Below, one piece after another: positions 18,271 through 27,036 of a DNA stretch of 64,000 nt. Below the pieces are notes generated by a model. That model saw only the letters and a list, made by a program, of their open reading frames with translations, was not told the DNA's origin and made no database searches. The stretch is from Planctomicrobium piriforme (GTDB lineage: Bacteria > Planctomycetota > Planctomycetia > Planctomycetales > Planctomycetaceae): contig NZ_FOQD01000005.1 of the NCBI RefSeq assembly GCF_900113665.1, forward strand, positions 186,001 to 250,000, written 5' to 3'. Position 1 is the first letter of the stretch. Each line of letters starts with the position of its first letter. The position numbers were made by a program, and so were the translations under genes.

Positions 18271-19125
18271 ATGAAGTACGGGTTGAATCTGCTGTTGTGG
18301 ACGTCTGGCGTTGATGAGTCCATCTTTCCGACTCTCGAAAAGATCAAAAGCTGGGGCTACGACGGCGTCGAGCTGCCGGTCTTTGACATGCAGGAGCCGG
18401 CCTACGCGAAGATCGGCAAGAAGCTCGCCGAACTGGGCCTGGGCAGCACCGCCGTCACCGTCTGCACCGATGCCGAAAACCCGATCTCGCCCGAAGCCTC
18501 CATCCGCCAGGCCGGCGTCGACCGCATCAAGAAGGCGGTCGACATGTGCGCCGCGGCTGGGGCCACCCACCTGTGCGGGCCGATTCACTCTGCCCTCGGC
18601 ACTTTCGTGGGCCGCGGCCGGACCGAAGAGGAATGGAAGTGGGGCCAGGACAGCCTCGCCAAGGCGGCCGATTATGCCCAGAAGCAGAAAGTGACCCTCG
18701 TCGTTGAATACCTGAACCGCTTTGAAGCCTACTTCCTCAATTGTGCGGAAGACACTGGACGGTTCTGCCGGGAAGTGAACCACCCAAACCTGAAGATGAT
18801 GTACGACACGTTCCATGCGAACATTGAGGAAAAAGACCCGTTCGCCGCCGTCGCCGCCTGCCAGGACCAGATGGTCCACGTCCATATTTCCGAGAATGAT
18901 CGGTCGACCCCTGGCGAAGGTCAGATCAACTGGGACGCCAGCTTCGAAGCTCTGCGTCGCGCGAACTATGACGGCTGGTTCATGATCGAGGCCTTTGGTC
19001 TCGCCCTGCCCGAACTCGCCGCCGCGACCCGCATCTGGCGGCGGATGTTCCCGAACGAAGAATACCTGGCAACGAACGGCCTGGCCTTCATGAAGTCCCG
19101 CTGGGAAGGCGAACTGGGGAGATAA
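18271..19125 (+). CDS. Ketose 3-epimerase-like TIM-barrel protein
   Basis: 284 residues. The metal and catalytic residues of the D-tagatose/D-psicose 3-epimerase family can be placed: E146 (VVEYLNRFE), D179 (MMYDTFHANIEE), H205 (MVHVHISENDR) and E240 (WFMIEAFG), all at the spacing known for that family. This predicts a Mn- or Co-dependent epimerase acting on a free ketose or a related keto-acid sugar; the exact substrate is not readable. It is monocistronic, flanked by repeats on both sides (element at 18065, heptamers at 19163). No sugar transporter is adjacent. Confidence 0.88.
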   Translation: MKYGLNLLLWTSGVDESIFPTLEKIKSWGYDGVELPVFDMQEPAYAKIGKKLAELGLGSTAVTVCTDAENPISPEASIRQAGVDRIKKAVDMCAAAGATHLCGPIHSALGTFVGRGRTEEEWKWGQDSLAKAADYAQKQKVTLVVEYLNRFEAYFLNCAEDTGRFCREVNHPNLKMMYDTFHANIEEKDPFAAVAACQDQMVHVHISENDRSTPGEGQINWDASFEALRRANYDGWFMIEAFGLALPELAAATRIWRRMFPNEEYLATNGLAFMKSRWEGELGR

Positions 19126-19162
19126 GGGCCAGCGGTCAGTGGTCGATCGGCTACGCCGATCG

Positions 19163-19231
19163 AAGCCTCAAGCCTCAAGCCTCAAGCCTCAAGCCTCAAG
19201 CCTCAAGCCTGATTCCTGATTCCTGATTCCT
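19163..19231. repeat. Perfect heptamer tracts aagcctc and gattcct
   Basis: Six consecutive aagcctc units plus a partial one (19163-19210) are followed by three gattcct units (19211-19231). The VOC gene ATG starts 1 bp after the last unit, so the tract occupies the ribosome-binding region. Confidence 0.97.
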
Positions 19232-19232
19232 G

Positions 19233-19613
19233 ATGCGTCTCCACGAGTTGATTCTGTACGTCAGCGACATGCCCCGGCAGGTGGCGTTTTACCGCGACCT
19301 GCTGGGGCTGCGTCTGCTTGAACCGCTCGACATCACCGATTTCAGCGGACAGTACTGGGTGGTGTTCGACGCTGGTGGTTGTTTTCTCGCGTTGCACGGC
19401 GGGGGAAACTGCGAGTTCGGGGAAGACGCCCCCAAGTTCGTTTTTCTGGTCGCCGACATCGAGGCAGAGCGACGGAGATTGTCCGCGCTGGGTGTTCCGG
19501 TCTCGGAAATCCGCAGCCCCGCAACCGGCGTCCTCGTCTGCGACGCCCGTGATCCGGAAGGAAACAGCTTTTCGCTGGAACAGGTGCCGCCCAGGGCCGC
19601 GATTTCTCCCTAA
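19233..19613 (+). CDS. VOC superfamily (glyoxalase-like) protein
   Basis: 126 residues with the paired beta-alpha-beta-beta-beta modules of the vicinal-oxygen-chelate fold: MRLHELILYVSDMPRQVAFYRDLLGL at the start and VLVCDARDPEGNSFSLEQ at the end. His4, Glu116 and similar positions could bind a metal, but the substrate is unknown (lyase, dioxygenase or resistance protein are all possible). Its ATG abuts a heptamer tandem tract, leaving no recognisable Shine-Dalgarno sequence. Confidence 0.85.
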   Translation: MRLHELILYVSDMPRQVAFYRDLLGLRLLEPLDITDFSGQYWVVFDAGGCFLALHGGGNCEFGEDAPKFVFLVADIEAERRRLSALGVPVSEIRSPATGVLVCDARDPEGNSFSLEQVPPRAAISP

Positions 19614-19770
19614 GTCGTTTTCAGTCGGAAAGGGATGAGTCGGCCGGGTGGACTTGTTTTCCCCGGTAGAAAACCTACCATGCCCCTCCGCAACAGAATG
19701 CCGCCGGAAGCGTGTGCCCCGCACACCGAACCGGTCGCCTGTTGCGACTGTCCCAACCATGTATGATTCG

Positions 19771-19845
<75 letters not shown>

Positions 19846-20270
19846 TTCGTTTTGCCAAACAGAAGTCGAGGTCGAGGTCGAGTTCGGGTCAGAAATCCTG
19901 ATCTCGCCGACTTGCTAACTGCGGTCCCTGTTCTAATTCCCGCGCAGTTGCTGGGAATCGTTGCCGACCGACTTCAACCACGCCGCTCTCGCGAACGTCG
20001 CCAGGTCACCAAACCCAATCGCAAGTTTTTCTTGGGTCGTGCGTGATCCTGCTCCGTGCCAAGGCAAAATCACCTGACAATGTGGCATTCGCAATCCGAG
20101 CAGCGAAGGCCAGCGCGAACGACGGGTGCGAAAGTGGCTAGGGCGCTTGTTGAAATCCGTTCATTGTGAGATGCCGGGTTCTGCAAAGCCGGTCGAGATG
20201 GCTGGCGTGGGACTTTTTTCAGGAATGAAAAGAATCGGCTATCTATCCCGACGAGGGGGTCTATCATGGA
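19846..20270. other. Gene-free stretch downstream of tRNA-Pro
   Basis: No convincing gene. There is a short cgaggt hexamer run near 19868. An open frame ending at 20046 has an unremarkable basic C-terminus and no clear start signal; I could not match it to anything, and a transposase remnant is only a guess. Confidence 0.4.
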
Positions 20271-20276
20271 GCGGAG

Positions 20277-20372
20277 TTGGACTGGCTGACGTGTGCAGCC
20301 GTGGCCGATCACAAACCGGATGACTGTGGGAAGTGCAGTCTGGCAGATGCCAGGCGGCACGTTCAAAAGTAA
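20277..20372 (+). CDS. Possible 31-residue cysteine-containing peptide
   Basis: A TTG preceded by GGAG (5-base gap) opens a frame with protein-like composition (DWLTCAAVADHK, then DDCGKC, ending RRHVQK). The TAA coincides with the left foot of a terminator hairpin. The same frame is open further upstream to 20229 (IYPDEGVYHGAELDW) but without ATG, GTG or TTG, so a longer gene with a damaged or unusual start is also possible. Weakly supported. Confidence 0.3.
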   Translation: MDWLTCAAVADHKPDDCGKCSLADARRHVQK

Positions 20373-20422
20373 GCCGACGCGGTGGGATCTCTGAAGAGAG
20401 CTCCGCCCCGTCGGCTTTTTTT
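20371..20422 (+). terminator. Rho-independent terminator
   Basis: A stem built on agccgacg and cgtcggct, with an inner ctct/agag hairpin, is followed by seven T residues. It ends the transcript carrying the possible small peptide, or acts as an attenuator 76 bp before the next gene. Confidence 0.85.
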
Positions 20423-20497
20423 GCGCCCAGCGTCAACGGCGAGGAGCGCTGACGGCACATCCTTCGGATGTGCCTGGAACCGAAACGGAGGGGAAAG

Positions 20498-21274
20498 ATG
20501 ATGATGTGTCGTTGGATGACTGGCATCTGTCAGGTGCAATCGTGTGCGAAGACCGACCGCGGCTATGCCTTTTTCAAGAGGATGTTAGGCGCGGCTGCGC
20601 TGACCGGCGTGTTGGGGTTTGCCCCGGCTTTTGCCAAAGAACCTGCTGACTCGAACAGCAAAAGCCCGGACATCGGGGTGGTGACGCAGACCCAGCCTGC
20701 GGAGTTGCCGCAGTGTCTGAACAACTTGAAGCTCACTGCTCCGCAGCAGACGCAGATTCAGGGGATTGTTCGCGATTACGACGAGTCGCTGGCACAGGTG
20801 TGGAAGCAATTCGGCGAACGCTACATGCAGTCGATCGCCATGGAGTCATCGCTGCTGGCGGCCATTGAAGACAATTTGACCGACGTGCAGCGGCAACAGG
20901 TGCGCGAGCAACGTCGCAAAACCGCGCGACACGAAAAGTCGATCGCTGGGACGACTGACAAGTTGAACCGCGAGACGACCAAGCCTGTCAGCGCGGTGGA
21001 CCAGGAGACAGGCGGAGTCGGCATCACGTTGACCGACGAACAGGCCGCACTGGCCGACAAGATTCAGGACAAGTACCGGGCACAGTTGCGATCATTGAAT
21101 CGCGATATCGAGGGCCTGCACACCCGACTTGTGTCACTGGAAGCGGACCGGCTCGTGGAAATTGAAAAAGTGCTGACGAAAGATCAACTCGCACAGTTGC
21201 GATTGAATCGTCAGGCAGCGCCGGATGCCCCGAAGATCACGGTGGGTCAGATGAATCCCGCCAGCGCGAAATAG
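20498..21274 (+). CDS. Exported helical protein of unknown function
   Basis: 258 residues from the ATG at 20498, with GGAGGGG 4 bases upstream. A signal-like hydrophobic stretch at about 29-45 (MLGAAALTGVLGFAPAFA) suggests export. The mature part is helical and charged, with two similar segments: LKLTAPQQTQIQGIVRDYDESLAQVWKQF and LTDEQAALADKIQDKYRAQLRSL, each followed by a second LTxxQ-like segment (LTDVQRQQV and LTKDQLAQL). This resembles the LTxxQ pattern of Spy/CpxP-type periplasmic proteins, but I am not certain of homology. It is followed by a hairpin and terminator. Confidence 0.75.
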   Translation: MMMCRWMTGICQVQSCAKTDRGYAFFKRMLGAAALTGVLGFAPAFAKEPADSNSKSPDIGVVTQTQPAELPQCLNNLKLTAPQQTQIQGIVRDYDESLAQVWKQFGERYMQSIAMESSLLAAIEDNLTDVQRQQVREQRRKTARHEKSIAGTTDKLNRETTKPVSAVDQETGGVGITLTDEQAALADKIQDKYRAQLRSLNRDIEGLHTRLVSLEADRLVEIEKVLTKDQLAQLRLNRQAAPDAPKITVGQMNPASAK

Positions 21275-21294
21275 AGCAATTTGCTCTACCGGGT

Positions 21295-21344
21295 GCAGGC
21301 GAATGAACGGCTTTCACTTCATGAAAGCCGCAATGATCGCCTGC
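21295..21344. other. Large two-tier hairpin
   Basis: An outer 8-bp stem (gcaggcga with tcgcctgc), an internal loop, and an inner 8-bp stem (ggctttca with tgaaagcc). It sits between the stop of the exported helical protein and the terminator at 21389. Confidence 0.8.
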
Positions 21345-21388
21345 GGAACACTGCATAAAAAAATAAAAATGCTCTGTTCGCCACTTAC

Positions 21389-21424
21389 GCTTCCGTGCAA
21401 CGGGCCTGCACGGGAGCTTTTTTT
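21389..21424 (+). terminator. Rho-independent terminator
   Basis: An 11-bp stem (gcttccgtgca with tgcacgggagc, one mismatch) is followed by seven T residues; it terminates the 20498-21274 gene. Confidence 0.9.
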
Positions 21425-21430
21425 CGGTAG

Positions 21431-21531
21431 TTCTCAGTTGTCAGTAATCAGTCCAGACCGAGTCATGTGAGAAAACACAACTCGTGATCATTTCAGGCAT
21501 TTCAAAACTGATAACTGAAAACTGATGACTT
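21431..21531. repeat. Two heptamer tandem tracts
   Basis: Imperfect 7-bp units at 21431-21457 (ctcagtt, gtcagta, atcagtc) and 21505-21531 (aactgat, aactgaa, aactgat), separated by non-repeat DNA. The second ends about 40 bp before the next start codon. Confidence 0.7.
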
Positions 21532-21573
21532 GGAACAACTGTTCAGACTTTCATTTCTTACAGCGAGAACACC

Positions 21574-21978
21574 ATGACAAGACGACTCATTTTAACGAAA
21601 TACGCCCTTGGTTTGTTGACCGTGGTCGCACTCACCTGCAGTGCTCATGCCCAGGGACCGGTCATGCAAGGCCTGATCAATCAGGGCGGCTATTACAGCG
21701 GGTACGGTCAGGGCTACTACGGCGGATACGGCCAAGGGTACAACAGAGGGTACGGCCAGAATTACAATGGGTATTTCCCCAGTAACCACTCGTACTCCAG
21801 CTACGGATACGGCCCCTACGGGTACGGTTCCGGCGGCGCTTTACAGATCGCTCCCAATAACACCGGCTACGGCTATCGCTCGGGGTCATACTACAGCGGA
21901 TACGGCTACCCCGGCACTTACCGCCAGCAGTACGCACCTGCTTACAATCCGTATGGATTTGGGGGGTACAACTACTAA
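21574..21978 (+). CDS. Exported Gly/Tyr-rich repeat protein
   Basis: 134 residues. A clear signal peptide (residues 1-26, ending SAHA) is followed by low-complexity sequence dominated by Gly, Tyr, Ser, Asn and Pro (YYSGYGQGYYGGYGQGY and similar units). Such proteins are common in planctomycetes and may form surface or matrix material; no fold or activity can be predicted. The stop is followed within 20 bp by a divergent copy of the 98-bp repeat. Confidence 0.85.
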   Translation: MTRRLILTKYALGLLTVVALTCSAHAQGPVMQGLINQGGYYSGYGQGYYGGYGQGYNRGYGQNYNGYFPSNHSYSSYGYGPYGYGSGGALQIAPNNTGYGYRSGSYYSGYGYPGTYRQQYAPAYNPYGFGGYNY

Positions 21979-21993
21979 TGGGGAGGATGGCCG

Positions 21994-22075
21994 CCCATCG
22001 AGCGAGCGGTTTCGTCCTCGCGGTTCGCGCTCGCTGGGCCATTCGCTCAGCTACGGGCCCTGGCGCCCCGCCAGT
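21994..22075. repeat. Divergent copy of the 98-bp repeat
   Basis: Shares gagcgagcgg, ggtttcgtcct, cgcgctcgc, gggccattcgctc and a cgccccgcca-like end with the three full copies at 23173, 23934 and 27037. It overlaps the 3' end of the MBL gene on the other strand, including its stop codon. Confidence 0.65.
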
Positions 22076-22818
22076 TCGCTGATGTCATGGTAGCCGAACA
22101 TGTCAATCTGATCGCCATGTTCGTGGAACAGCCGTCGTAACTCGGCAAGGCTGGCTCGTCGCAGTTGATCGTCGTCAGCGCGTTGAGCCGCCAGGGAGGC
22201 GACGGGATGGTTGTCGTCGGTCAATTCTGCTCTCAGGTAATACGCGTCGCCCACATGCAATAGCCAACGGTCGCCCTGCTGGACTGCGACTCCGCAGTGA
22301 CCCAGCGTGTGACCAAACAACGGAATCAGCAGAACCTCGGTTGAGAAACCCAGCGCGACGGGCCGTGCCTGTAATCCAAACCAGATGTGCGGCGACGAAC
22401 GGTATTTCTGCCAGCGTGGATGATGCTCAAACTGGCGAGGCACATAACGCCAGTGGCCGCGAGCGAGGTGATCGAATTCTTCCTGGGCGACATGCACCTG
22501 GGCATCGGGAAAGTCGGCGAGACCACCTGCGTGATCGGGATCGCAGTGCGTCAAAACGATGTGTCGCACTTGTGATGGCGAGAAACCCAGGCTCTCAATT
22601 CTTCGGACTGCGGTGTCAGCCTCGTTGAATTGAAAGCCCGCGAGGTCGATCAACTGCTGCCCCAGACGTTCGACCGGGTTCCGAACATCCAGCAGGCCGA
22701 TGCCCGAATCAATCAGCGCCAACTCGCCGTTCTCTTCCAGCAACAGGCAGTGACAGACGACCGTCGGATAGCCGGGGACCAGGAGAGTTCCGCAATTGAT
22801 GTGATGGATCGAGGTCAT
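22051..22818 (-). CDS. MBL-fold metallo-hydrolase
   Basis: 255 residues. The metallo-beta-lactamase motif reads THCDPDHAGG, i.e. H-x-D-x-D-H with Asp in place of the second His, a variant found in many MBL hydrolases. Other ligands: H (FGHTLGHCGV), D (LLHVGDAYYL) and a final H (MFGYHDISEL). The N-terminus (LLLEENGELALIDSGIGLLD) is typical of the AHL-lactonase/glyoxalase-II side of the family. Substrate unknown. The last six residues and the stop lie in repeat sequence. It converges on the Gly/Tyr-rich gene. Confidence 0.9.
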   Translation of the reverse strand: MTSIHHINCGTLLVPGYPTVVCHCLLLEENGELALIDSGIGLLDVRNPVERLGQQLIDLAGFQFNEADTAVRRIESLGFSPSQVRHIVLTHCDPDHAGGLADFPDAQVHVAQEEFDHLARGHWRYVPRQFEHHPRWQKYRSSPHIWFGLQARPVALGFSTEVLLIPLFGHTLGHCGVAVQQGDRWLLHVGDAYYLRAELTDDNHPVASLAAQRADDDQLRRASLAELRRLFHEHGDQIDMFGYHDISELAGRQGP

Positions 22819-23172
22819 TCTTGATTCCTGTGTGTCGCCACAGTCACGGGGGGGGCATTGTCCGGTGAAGTTTCAGAATGGGTGCCATGCCCATGTCGCG
22901 TCAAGCAGAATGGGCATGCAAGCGTGAACCGGCATTCTTTCGCGAGAGTCCTTCAATGGGGAGCATTGCAGTGCCCCTCTTGCATTCGCAACGGAACCAC
23001 GAAAAAGGCCGATTCGTCAACTGACAAACCCGTCATGCCACAGTTGCGGTGGGCTGCAACCGCGTTCGACCGCGTTGAGGACATGTCACGTTCCCCCCGC
23101 GTTCGCATGCTCATGCTGCTGCCGCGACATGAGCATGGCACCCGTCGTCGCGGTATCCGACCATGCCGCTCT
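22819..23172. other. Gene-free stretch with inverted repeat
   Basis: No convincing gene. It contains a perfect 9-bp inverted repeat, catgcccat (22886-22894) with atgggcatg (22910-22918), probably another short dispersed hairpin. Together with the following repeat copy it separates the MBL gene from the next exported protein. Confidence 0.5.
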
Positions 23173-23270
23173 GCCGGATGAGTGAGCGACTTTGCGAAAC
23201 AAGGCGGTTTCGTCCTAACCATCCGCGCTCGCAGGACCATTCGCTCCTCTGCTGCCCCTGCCACCCGCCG
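23173..23270. repeat. 98-bp repeat, copy A
   Basis: Begins gccggatgagtgagcg and ends gccacccgccg; same length and order of conserved blocks as copies B and C (gcgaaaca, ggcggt, tcgtcctaacc, ccgcg, tcgcagg, ccattcgct). Confidence 0.9.
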
Positions 23271-23411
23271 CAGAAGGTCTATTGACCAACCAAACGGAAA
23301 TCGGCACGCTTAATCGGGACGTCATTTCACGTCCAGTCGGGGGTCTGCGAATCTTCCTTAGCAACGAGGGACAACAAAACCTTCGATTGACTGTGTTGAG
23401 AAGTCCATAGC

Positions 23412-23906
23412 ATGAGAACACTTTTCACGCTGAGCTTGCTTGTACTGGTGGCCTGCAAGGCCTCTCTGTCTCTCGGCGAAGATTCTCCCATTGTTGCCAA
23501 GGTGGTGCTGCAGTCACCGGCAAGTGCGATCGCGGAGGTGAACAAAGAACTCGCAGGCTATGCCCCCGCAGGGGAATACCGTTCCAGGCGAATGTTCTAT
23601 TTGCGGTTCGAAGTCGACGAATCCTTTGACCTGGCAGGCGCCAAGTACCCGCCAGGCGTCACGCCCCCTATCTACTTGAAAGCCAAGGGGAACGCGCCCG
23701 GCGAGCCAGAGCTGAGTGTTGTCCTCTACGGCGCTGCAGCCAAGTCGATCAGGGAACGAGGCGGTGATCTGAAGACACAATTCAAATCACGCTTTGTGCA
23801 GGTTTCCGGGTTCATCAGCGTGCGTCCGACCGCCGCCTGGGGATCACGCCGTTCCTGTTACGTTTTCGTCGACCCTCTTGAACAGCTCCACGTAGAATCG
23901 TTGTGA
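23412..23906 (+). CDS. Exported protein of unknown function
   Basis: 164 residues with a signal peptide (MRTLFTLSLLVLVACKASLSLGE; the Cys at 15 lacks a good lipobox). The remainder is beta-rich with AGEYRSRRMFYLRFEVDESF and SRFVQVSGFISVRP, the latter resembling an OB-like strand pair. I do not recognise the family. It is bounded by copies A and B of the 98-bp repeat. Confidence 0.7.
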   Translation: MRTLFTLSLLVLVACKASLSLGEDSPIVAKVVLQSPASAIAEVNKELAGYAPAGEYRSRRMFYLRFEVDESFDLAGAKYPPGVTPPIYLKAKGNAPGEPELSVVLYGAAAKSIRERGGDLKTQFKSRFVQVSGFISVRPTAAWGSRRSCYVFVDPLEQLHVESL

Positions 23907-23933
23907 GGAAGCGGCGGCGTCGAATGGCGCCCG

Positions 23934-24031
23934 GCCAGATGAGTGAGCAGCTTTGCGAAACATGGCGGTATCGTCCTAACCGTCCGCGATCGCAGGGCCA
24001 TTCGCTTCACTACTGACCCTGCCACCCGCCG
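23934..24031. repeat. 98-bp repeat, copy B
   Basis: Same length and orientation as copy A. It separates two exported-protein genes by 27 bp on the left and 22 bp on the right. Confidence 0.9.
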
Positions 24032-24053
24032 AGTACAAAAGAGAGAATCCTTA

Positions 24054-25811
24054 ATGGCTCAGTACTTCACATGTGTTGTCAGCCAGAGACAGACCTCTAT
24101 CACGAATCAGTTCGTGACATGCTTGATCGGCATCATCGCTTGGATTCCTCTAGCGGCGTTTGCTGATGAGATGGCAATCGAACGGCATGTCGACGAACTC
24201 CTTCGGGTCGTTTCGCCAGACGTCGGTTACAGTACCTGGTTTTCGGGATCGGGGTTTCTTCCTTATCCTGAGTCAGAACAACTCGGAACCTTCATCATCG
24301 GAGCCACGCAACGAAGTTCGTCTGATGCCCTTAAGAAAATTGTCGAGCAAGGGGCTGCATCCGTACCCGTGCTCCTGAAGCACATCGACGATCCTCGCAA
24401 AATCAATCTTCCGGAGATGACTGCCGGCGGGATTGTGTGGATGGCCTTTCCGGACGAATATGACTTCAATGAGGTGACAAGACCGCAGCCTCCGCGGGAC
24501 GTCAATCGTGGTTCTTTTTTGGAAACGCCAGGTCAGCATCCCAACAGTCACTCACTGACAATCGGAGATCTCTGTTTTGTGGCCTTGGGGCAAATCGTCA
24601 ATCGCAAATTCTCTGCGACTCGATACCAACCCACTGGGGGAATCATCGTGAATTCGCCCACTTATTCCGAACGCTTGCGCACAGCAATTATTGCTGACTG
24701 GGAGGGCCTGACAGTTGAGAAACACAAGCAATCCCTGATCGACGATTTTCGTCATCCTGACTATGCAAGTCGCCGCGAAGGAGCCTACTTACGACTCTCT
24801 TTTTATTATCCTAACACCGTGGAAGAGCTTGTCGTAGAAGAATTCTCCAAACCGACATATGACGCGGCAGTCGTTGCCGATTTCTGTCAAGACATGTTGT
24901 ATAAGTCGAACAGTGCCAACGAACGCCAAAGCTTGTATGAGCAGTTTATAAAAGAGCATGGAGAAGTGTATGCCTCGGGTGTCGAAGACCAGTTGTTTGA
25001 GGATCTCTACTATCTGGAAGCAACCGAGGAGAAGCGGGTCAATCCGCCATTGACGGCGTTTTCAAATCAGCCTCGCGAGTTATTAATTCAACTGTTCCAC
25101 AAGCCGACGACGATCAGAAGTGATCAGCGCCCATTTGTGCAAACCGCGGAACAGTTAGAGCGTTCCAACCTGATTCGGACGCTGATTCACGACGACAGCA
25201 AAAAGATAGGAGATCTGGTCAAGCAGCTGTATCTGAAATCGCCTGATGACGACTATGTCGCTCCGGATTGCCTTCGCTGTTTGGCGAATCGCGGATATGG
25301 AGAATTCCTGGTTGAACAGCTGGAGAAAATTGAGCTCTCGAATCACGAGACGAACTCGCTCCATTCCTCATACATCGATGCGGTATCCATCTCTCGCGAT
25401 ACTCTCGTCAGAGAAAAACTCTACCAGATAGCTCTGAACACAGTTAACGAAGACTACTTCATGTTCGCCCTGCCGGCATTTGAGCGCGATCAGGATGAGG
25501 TCGTTCTGCAAACCGCTCGCAAGCTGTTGGCAGGCCTGCCAGCGGAAACGGACCGTGGACTTGCCTTGTTGACAATGATCCGAGACCGCTTCCCAAAGGA
25601 AGCCAAAGATGTCTTTGTGTCGTTTCTTGAACCCAAAACGACAGGCCGAATTGAGACAATGTGTCGTGTTCTCTGGTACGGTCACCCCTTGGGTTCGGAA
25701 GTTCTATCCCCTTTCCTTGAGGACGAACGGGAACTTCACGGGTTTATCAAGCCGATACGCGTCAGAAATCGAGTTCGAGAGGCATTGCGAAATGGGGAAT
25801 CGGAGAAATAA
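24054..25811 (+). CDS. Exported HEAT-like helical protein
   Basis: 585 residues from the ATG at 24054 (GAGAG 8 bases upstream). The frame is also open upstream to 23943, but those 37 codons lie in the 98-bp repeat and I exclude them. A signal peptide (about residues 14-37, ending LAAFA) is followed by helical repeats resembling HEAT/armadillo units, for example YASRREGAYLRLSFYYPNTVEE and DEVVLQTARKLLAGLP. It is probably a periplasmic or surface scaffold. Codon usage is visibly more AT-rich than in neighbouring housekeeping genes. Family not recognised beyond similar planctomycete hypotheticals. Confidence 0.75.
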   Translation: MAQYFTCVVSQRQTSITNQFVTCLIGIIAWIPLAAFADEMAIERHVDELLRVVSPDVGYSTWFSGSGFLPYPESEQLGTFIIGATQRSSSDALKKIVEQGAASVPVLLKHIDDPRKINLPEMTAGGIVWMAFPDEYDFNEVTRPQPPRDVNRGSFLETPGQHPNSHSLTIGDLCFVALGQIVNRKFSATRYQPTGGIIVNSPTYSERLRTAIIADWEGLTVEKHKQSLIDDFRHPDYASRREGAYLRLSFYYPNTVEELVVEEFSKPTYDAAVVADFCQDMLYKSNSANERQSLYEQFIKEHGEVYASGVEDQLFEDLYYLEATEEKRVNPPLTAFSNQPRELLIQLFHKPTTIRSDQRPFVQTAEQLERSNLIRTLIHDDSKKIGDLVKQLYLKSPDDDYVAPDCLRCLANRGYGEFLVEQLEKIELSNHETNSLHSSYIDAVSISRDTLVREKLYQIALNTVNEDYFMFALPAFERDQDEVVLQTARKLLAGLPAETDRGLALLTMIRDRFPKEAKDVFVSFLEPKTTGRIETMCRVLWYGHPLGSEVLSPFLEDERELHGFIKPIRVRNRVREALRNGESEK

Positions 25812-25916
25812 AGCAAGCAGGCCATGCCAGGCCAGCCCGAAGATGGATCGACTTGTCGTGCGTCTCACACAGGGTGAAATGCGTTCTTCCAAGCAAGTTC
25901 AAAGGAGCCATGATTT

Positions 25917-26783
25917 ATGATCGATGCATGGAGTGCAAAGAAAAACCGTTCCATTTCGGCGTGGCTCTGGCGTGTGGTTGCGTTGTGCTTCGCATTTCAG
26001 GGTTTCGGTGTCCCTGTTGTCTCACTTGCAGACGACGTTCTCGACCCGCAATTGGTCTCTCTCTACAACGAGATGAAGGCCAACATCGACCACTTTTCTT
26101 CCTACAAGTGTCTGTTCCGATACGGGCAGTATTTGTCTGAATCAGTCGAGAAAGCGCGCCGCGACCCGATCCCGGACAATCTCCTCTTTCTGCAATCCTA
26201 CGAACTTTACAACCAAGGCGAGGATTTTTGCATTAAGCCAGAAGGCGGTCTGGAGTATGCAAAAAAGAACGCTATCGGAAGTTTTCCGTACATCATGACT
26301 GCAAGCCGCGGCGGTGTCGTCATCGATTTTGATTCCGGAATGGGGAATTCCGTTATCAACACCAGATCCGTCTCGCACCCAAGAACGACATTTCACCCAT
26401 TGAACTGTGCAGGATCGACAGACGGTAATTCCCCACTGAATCTTCTCACGCATCTCAGGGACGGCAATGCGGCAAGTCTGGTTGCGTCAGTCGAGGACGA
26501 AACGAAAGATGAGAAGGTCTGCAAGCGGCTGACGATGGAAGGGCAACTTGCACAGGTCAAGGTTCAGTTTTGGCTTGATCCCGAGCGAGGATTGCTCCCT
26601 GTCAAATGCGAGCAATGGAATCTTGAAACGAACAAGCATGACTACACGACATACGTCACAGACTTTTTTTCACATGACGGCCATTTTTACCCGAAAGAAG
26701 CACGAGAAATTTGTCTGGGTGAAAAGGTGCTTGTGTACTTCATGGTGGTAGATCTGTTCGATCCGACATACGTTCCAACCTAA
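25917..26783 (+). CDS. Exported LolA/RseB-like protein of unknown function
   Basis: 288 residues with AAAGGAG 9 bases before the ATG. A signal peptide covers about residues 14-39 (VVSLADD). The mature protein has the flow of an outer-membrane-lipoprotein-sorting (LolA-like) fold: an early helix followed by FSSYKCLFRYGQY, a beta-rich centre, then QVKVQFWLDPERGLLPVKCEQWN and YFMVVDLFDPTYVP. Homology is inferred from pattern only. Same strand as the HEAT-like gene, 105 bp downstream; lower GC than neighbours. A gene of similar style lies at 38766. Confidence 0.7.
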   Translation: MIDAWSAKKNRSISAWLWRVVALCFAFQGFGVPVVSLADDVLDPQLVSLYNEMKANIDHFSSYKCLFRYGQYLSESVEKARRDPIPDNLLFLQSYELYNQGEDFCIKPEGGLEYAKKNAIGSFPYIMTASRGGVVIDFDSGMGNSVINTRSVSHPRTTFHPLNCAGSTDGNSPLNLLTHLRDGNAASLVASVEDETKDEKVCKRLTMEGQLAQVKVQFWLDPERGLLPVKCEQWNLETNKHDYTTYVTDFFSHDGHFYPKEAREICLGEKVLVYFMVVDLFDPTYVPT

Positions 26784-27036
26784 GATGATTTGTCCTTGTC
26801 GCTTCCACGGGAAACACAGTATTGGGACGGAGTTGATCCGAATACCTCGAAAACGGTGTACAGGAACTCCAGAGAGCCTTGCATCACGATCGACCAGGCG
26901 GCAGTGAGCAGTCTCCGCGAAGGCATGCGCCGCCTTGCAGTTGAACGCGTCATGGACCGATTGAAATGGCCGAAATAGCGCCATGAATGCAACAAGACCA
27001 TTGCTCCTGTTGTCGCAGATGTGATCACGCTGCCCC
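26784..27036. other. Stretch with no confident gene
   Basis: A frame at 26790-26978 encodes 62 residues from a TTG without a clear ribosome-binding site; it may be a gene remnant. Nothing else supported. Confidence 0.35.

Noticed and set aside
19163..19231. CRISPR-like array
   Set aside because: Units are only 7 bp with no spacers; a tandem tract, not an array.
19852..20046. Possible transposase C-terminus
   Set aside because: The basic tail is suggestive, but no DDE motif, terminal repeats or upstream coding region is visible.
22858..23181. 107-codon open frame
   Set aside because: Spans a dispersed hairpin and part of a 98-bp repeat; composition is not protein-like and there is no ribosome-binding site.
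23943..24053. Upstream extension of the HEAT-like gene
   Set aside because: These codons come from the 98-bp repeat; the ATG at 24054 precedes a signal peptide and has an upstream GAGAG.
26790..26978. 62-codon frame after the LolA-like gene
   Set aside because: TTG start without ribosome-binding site and no conserved features; kept only as a possible remnant.
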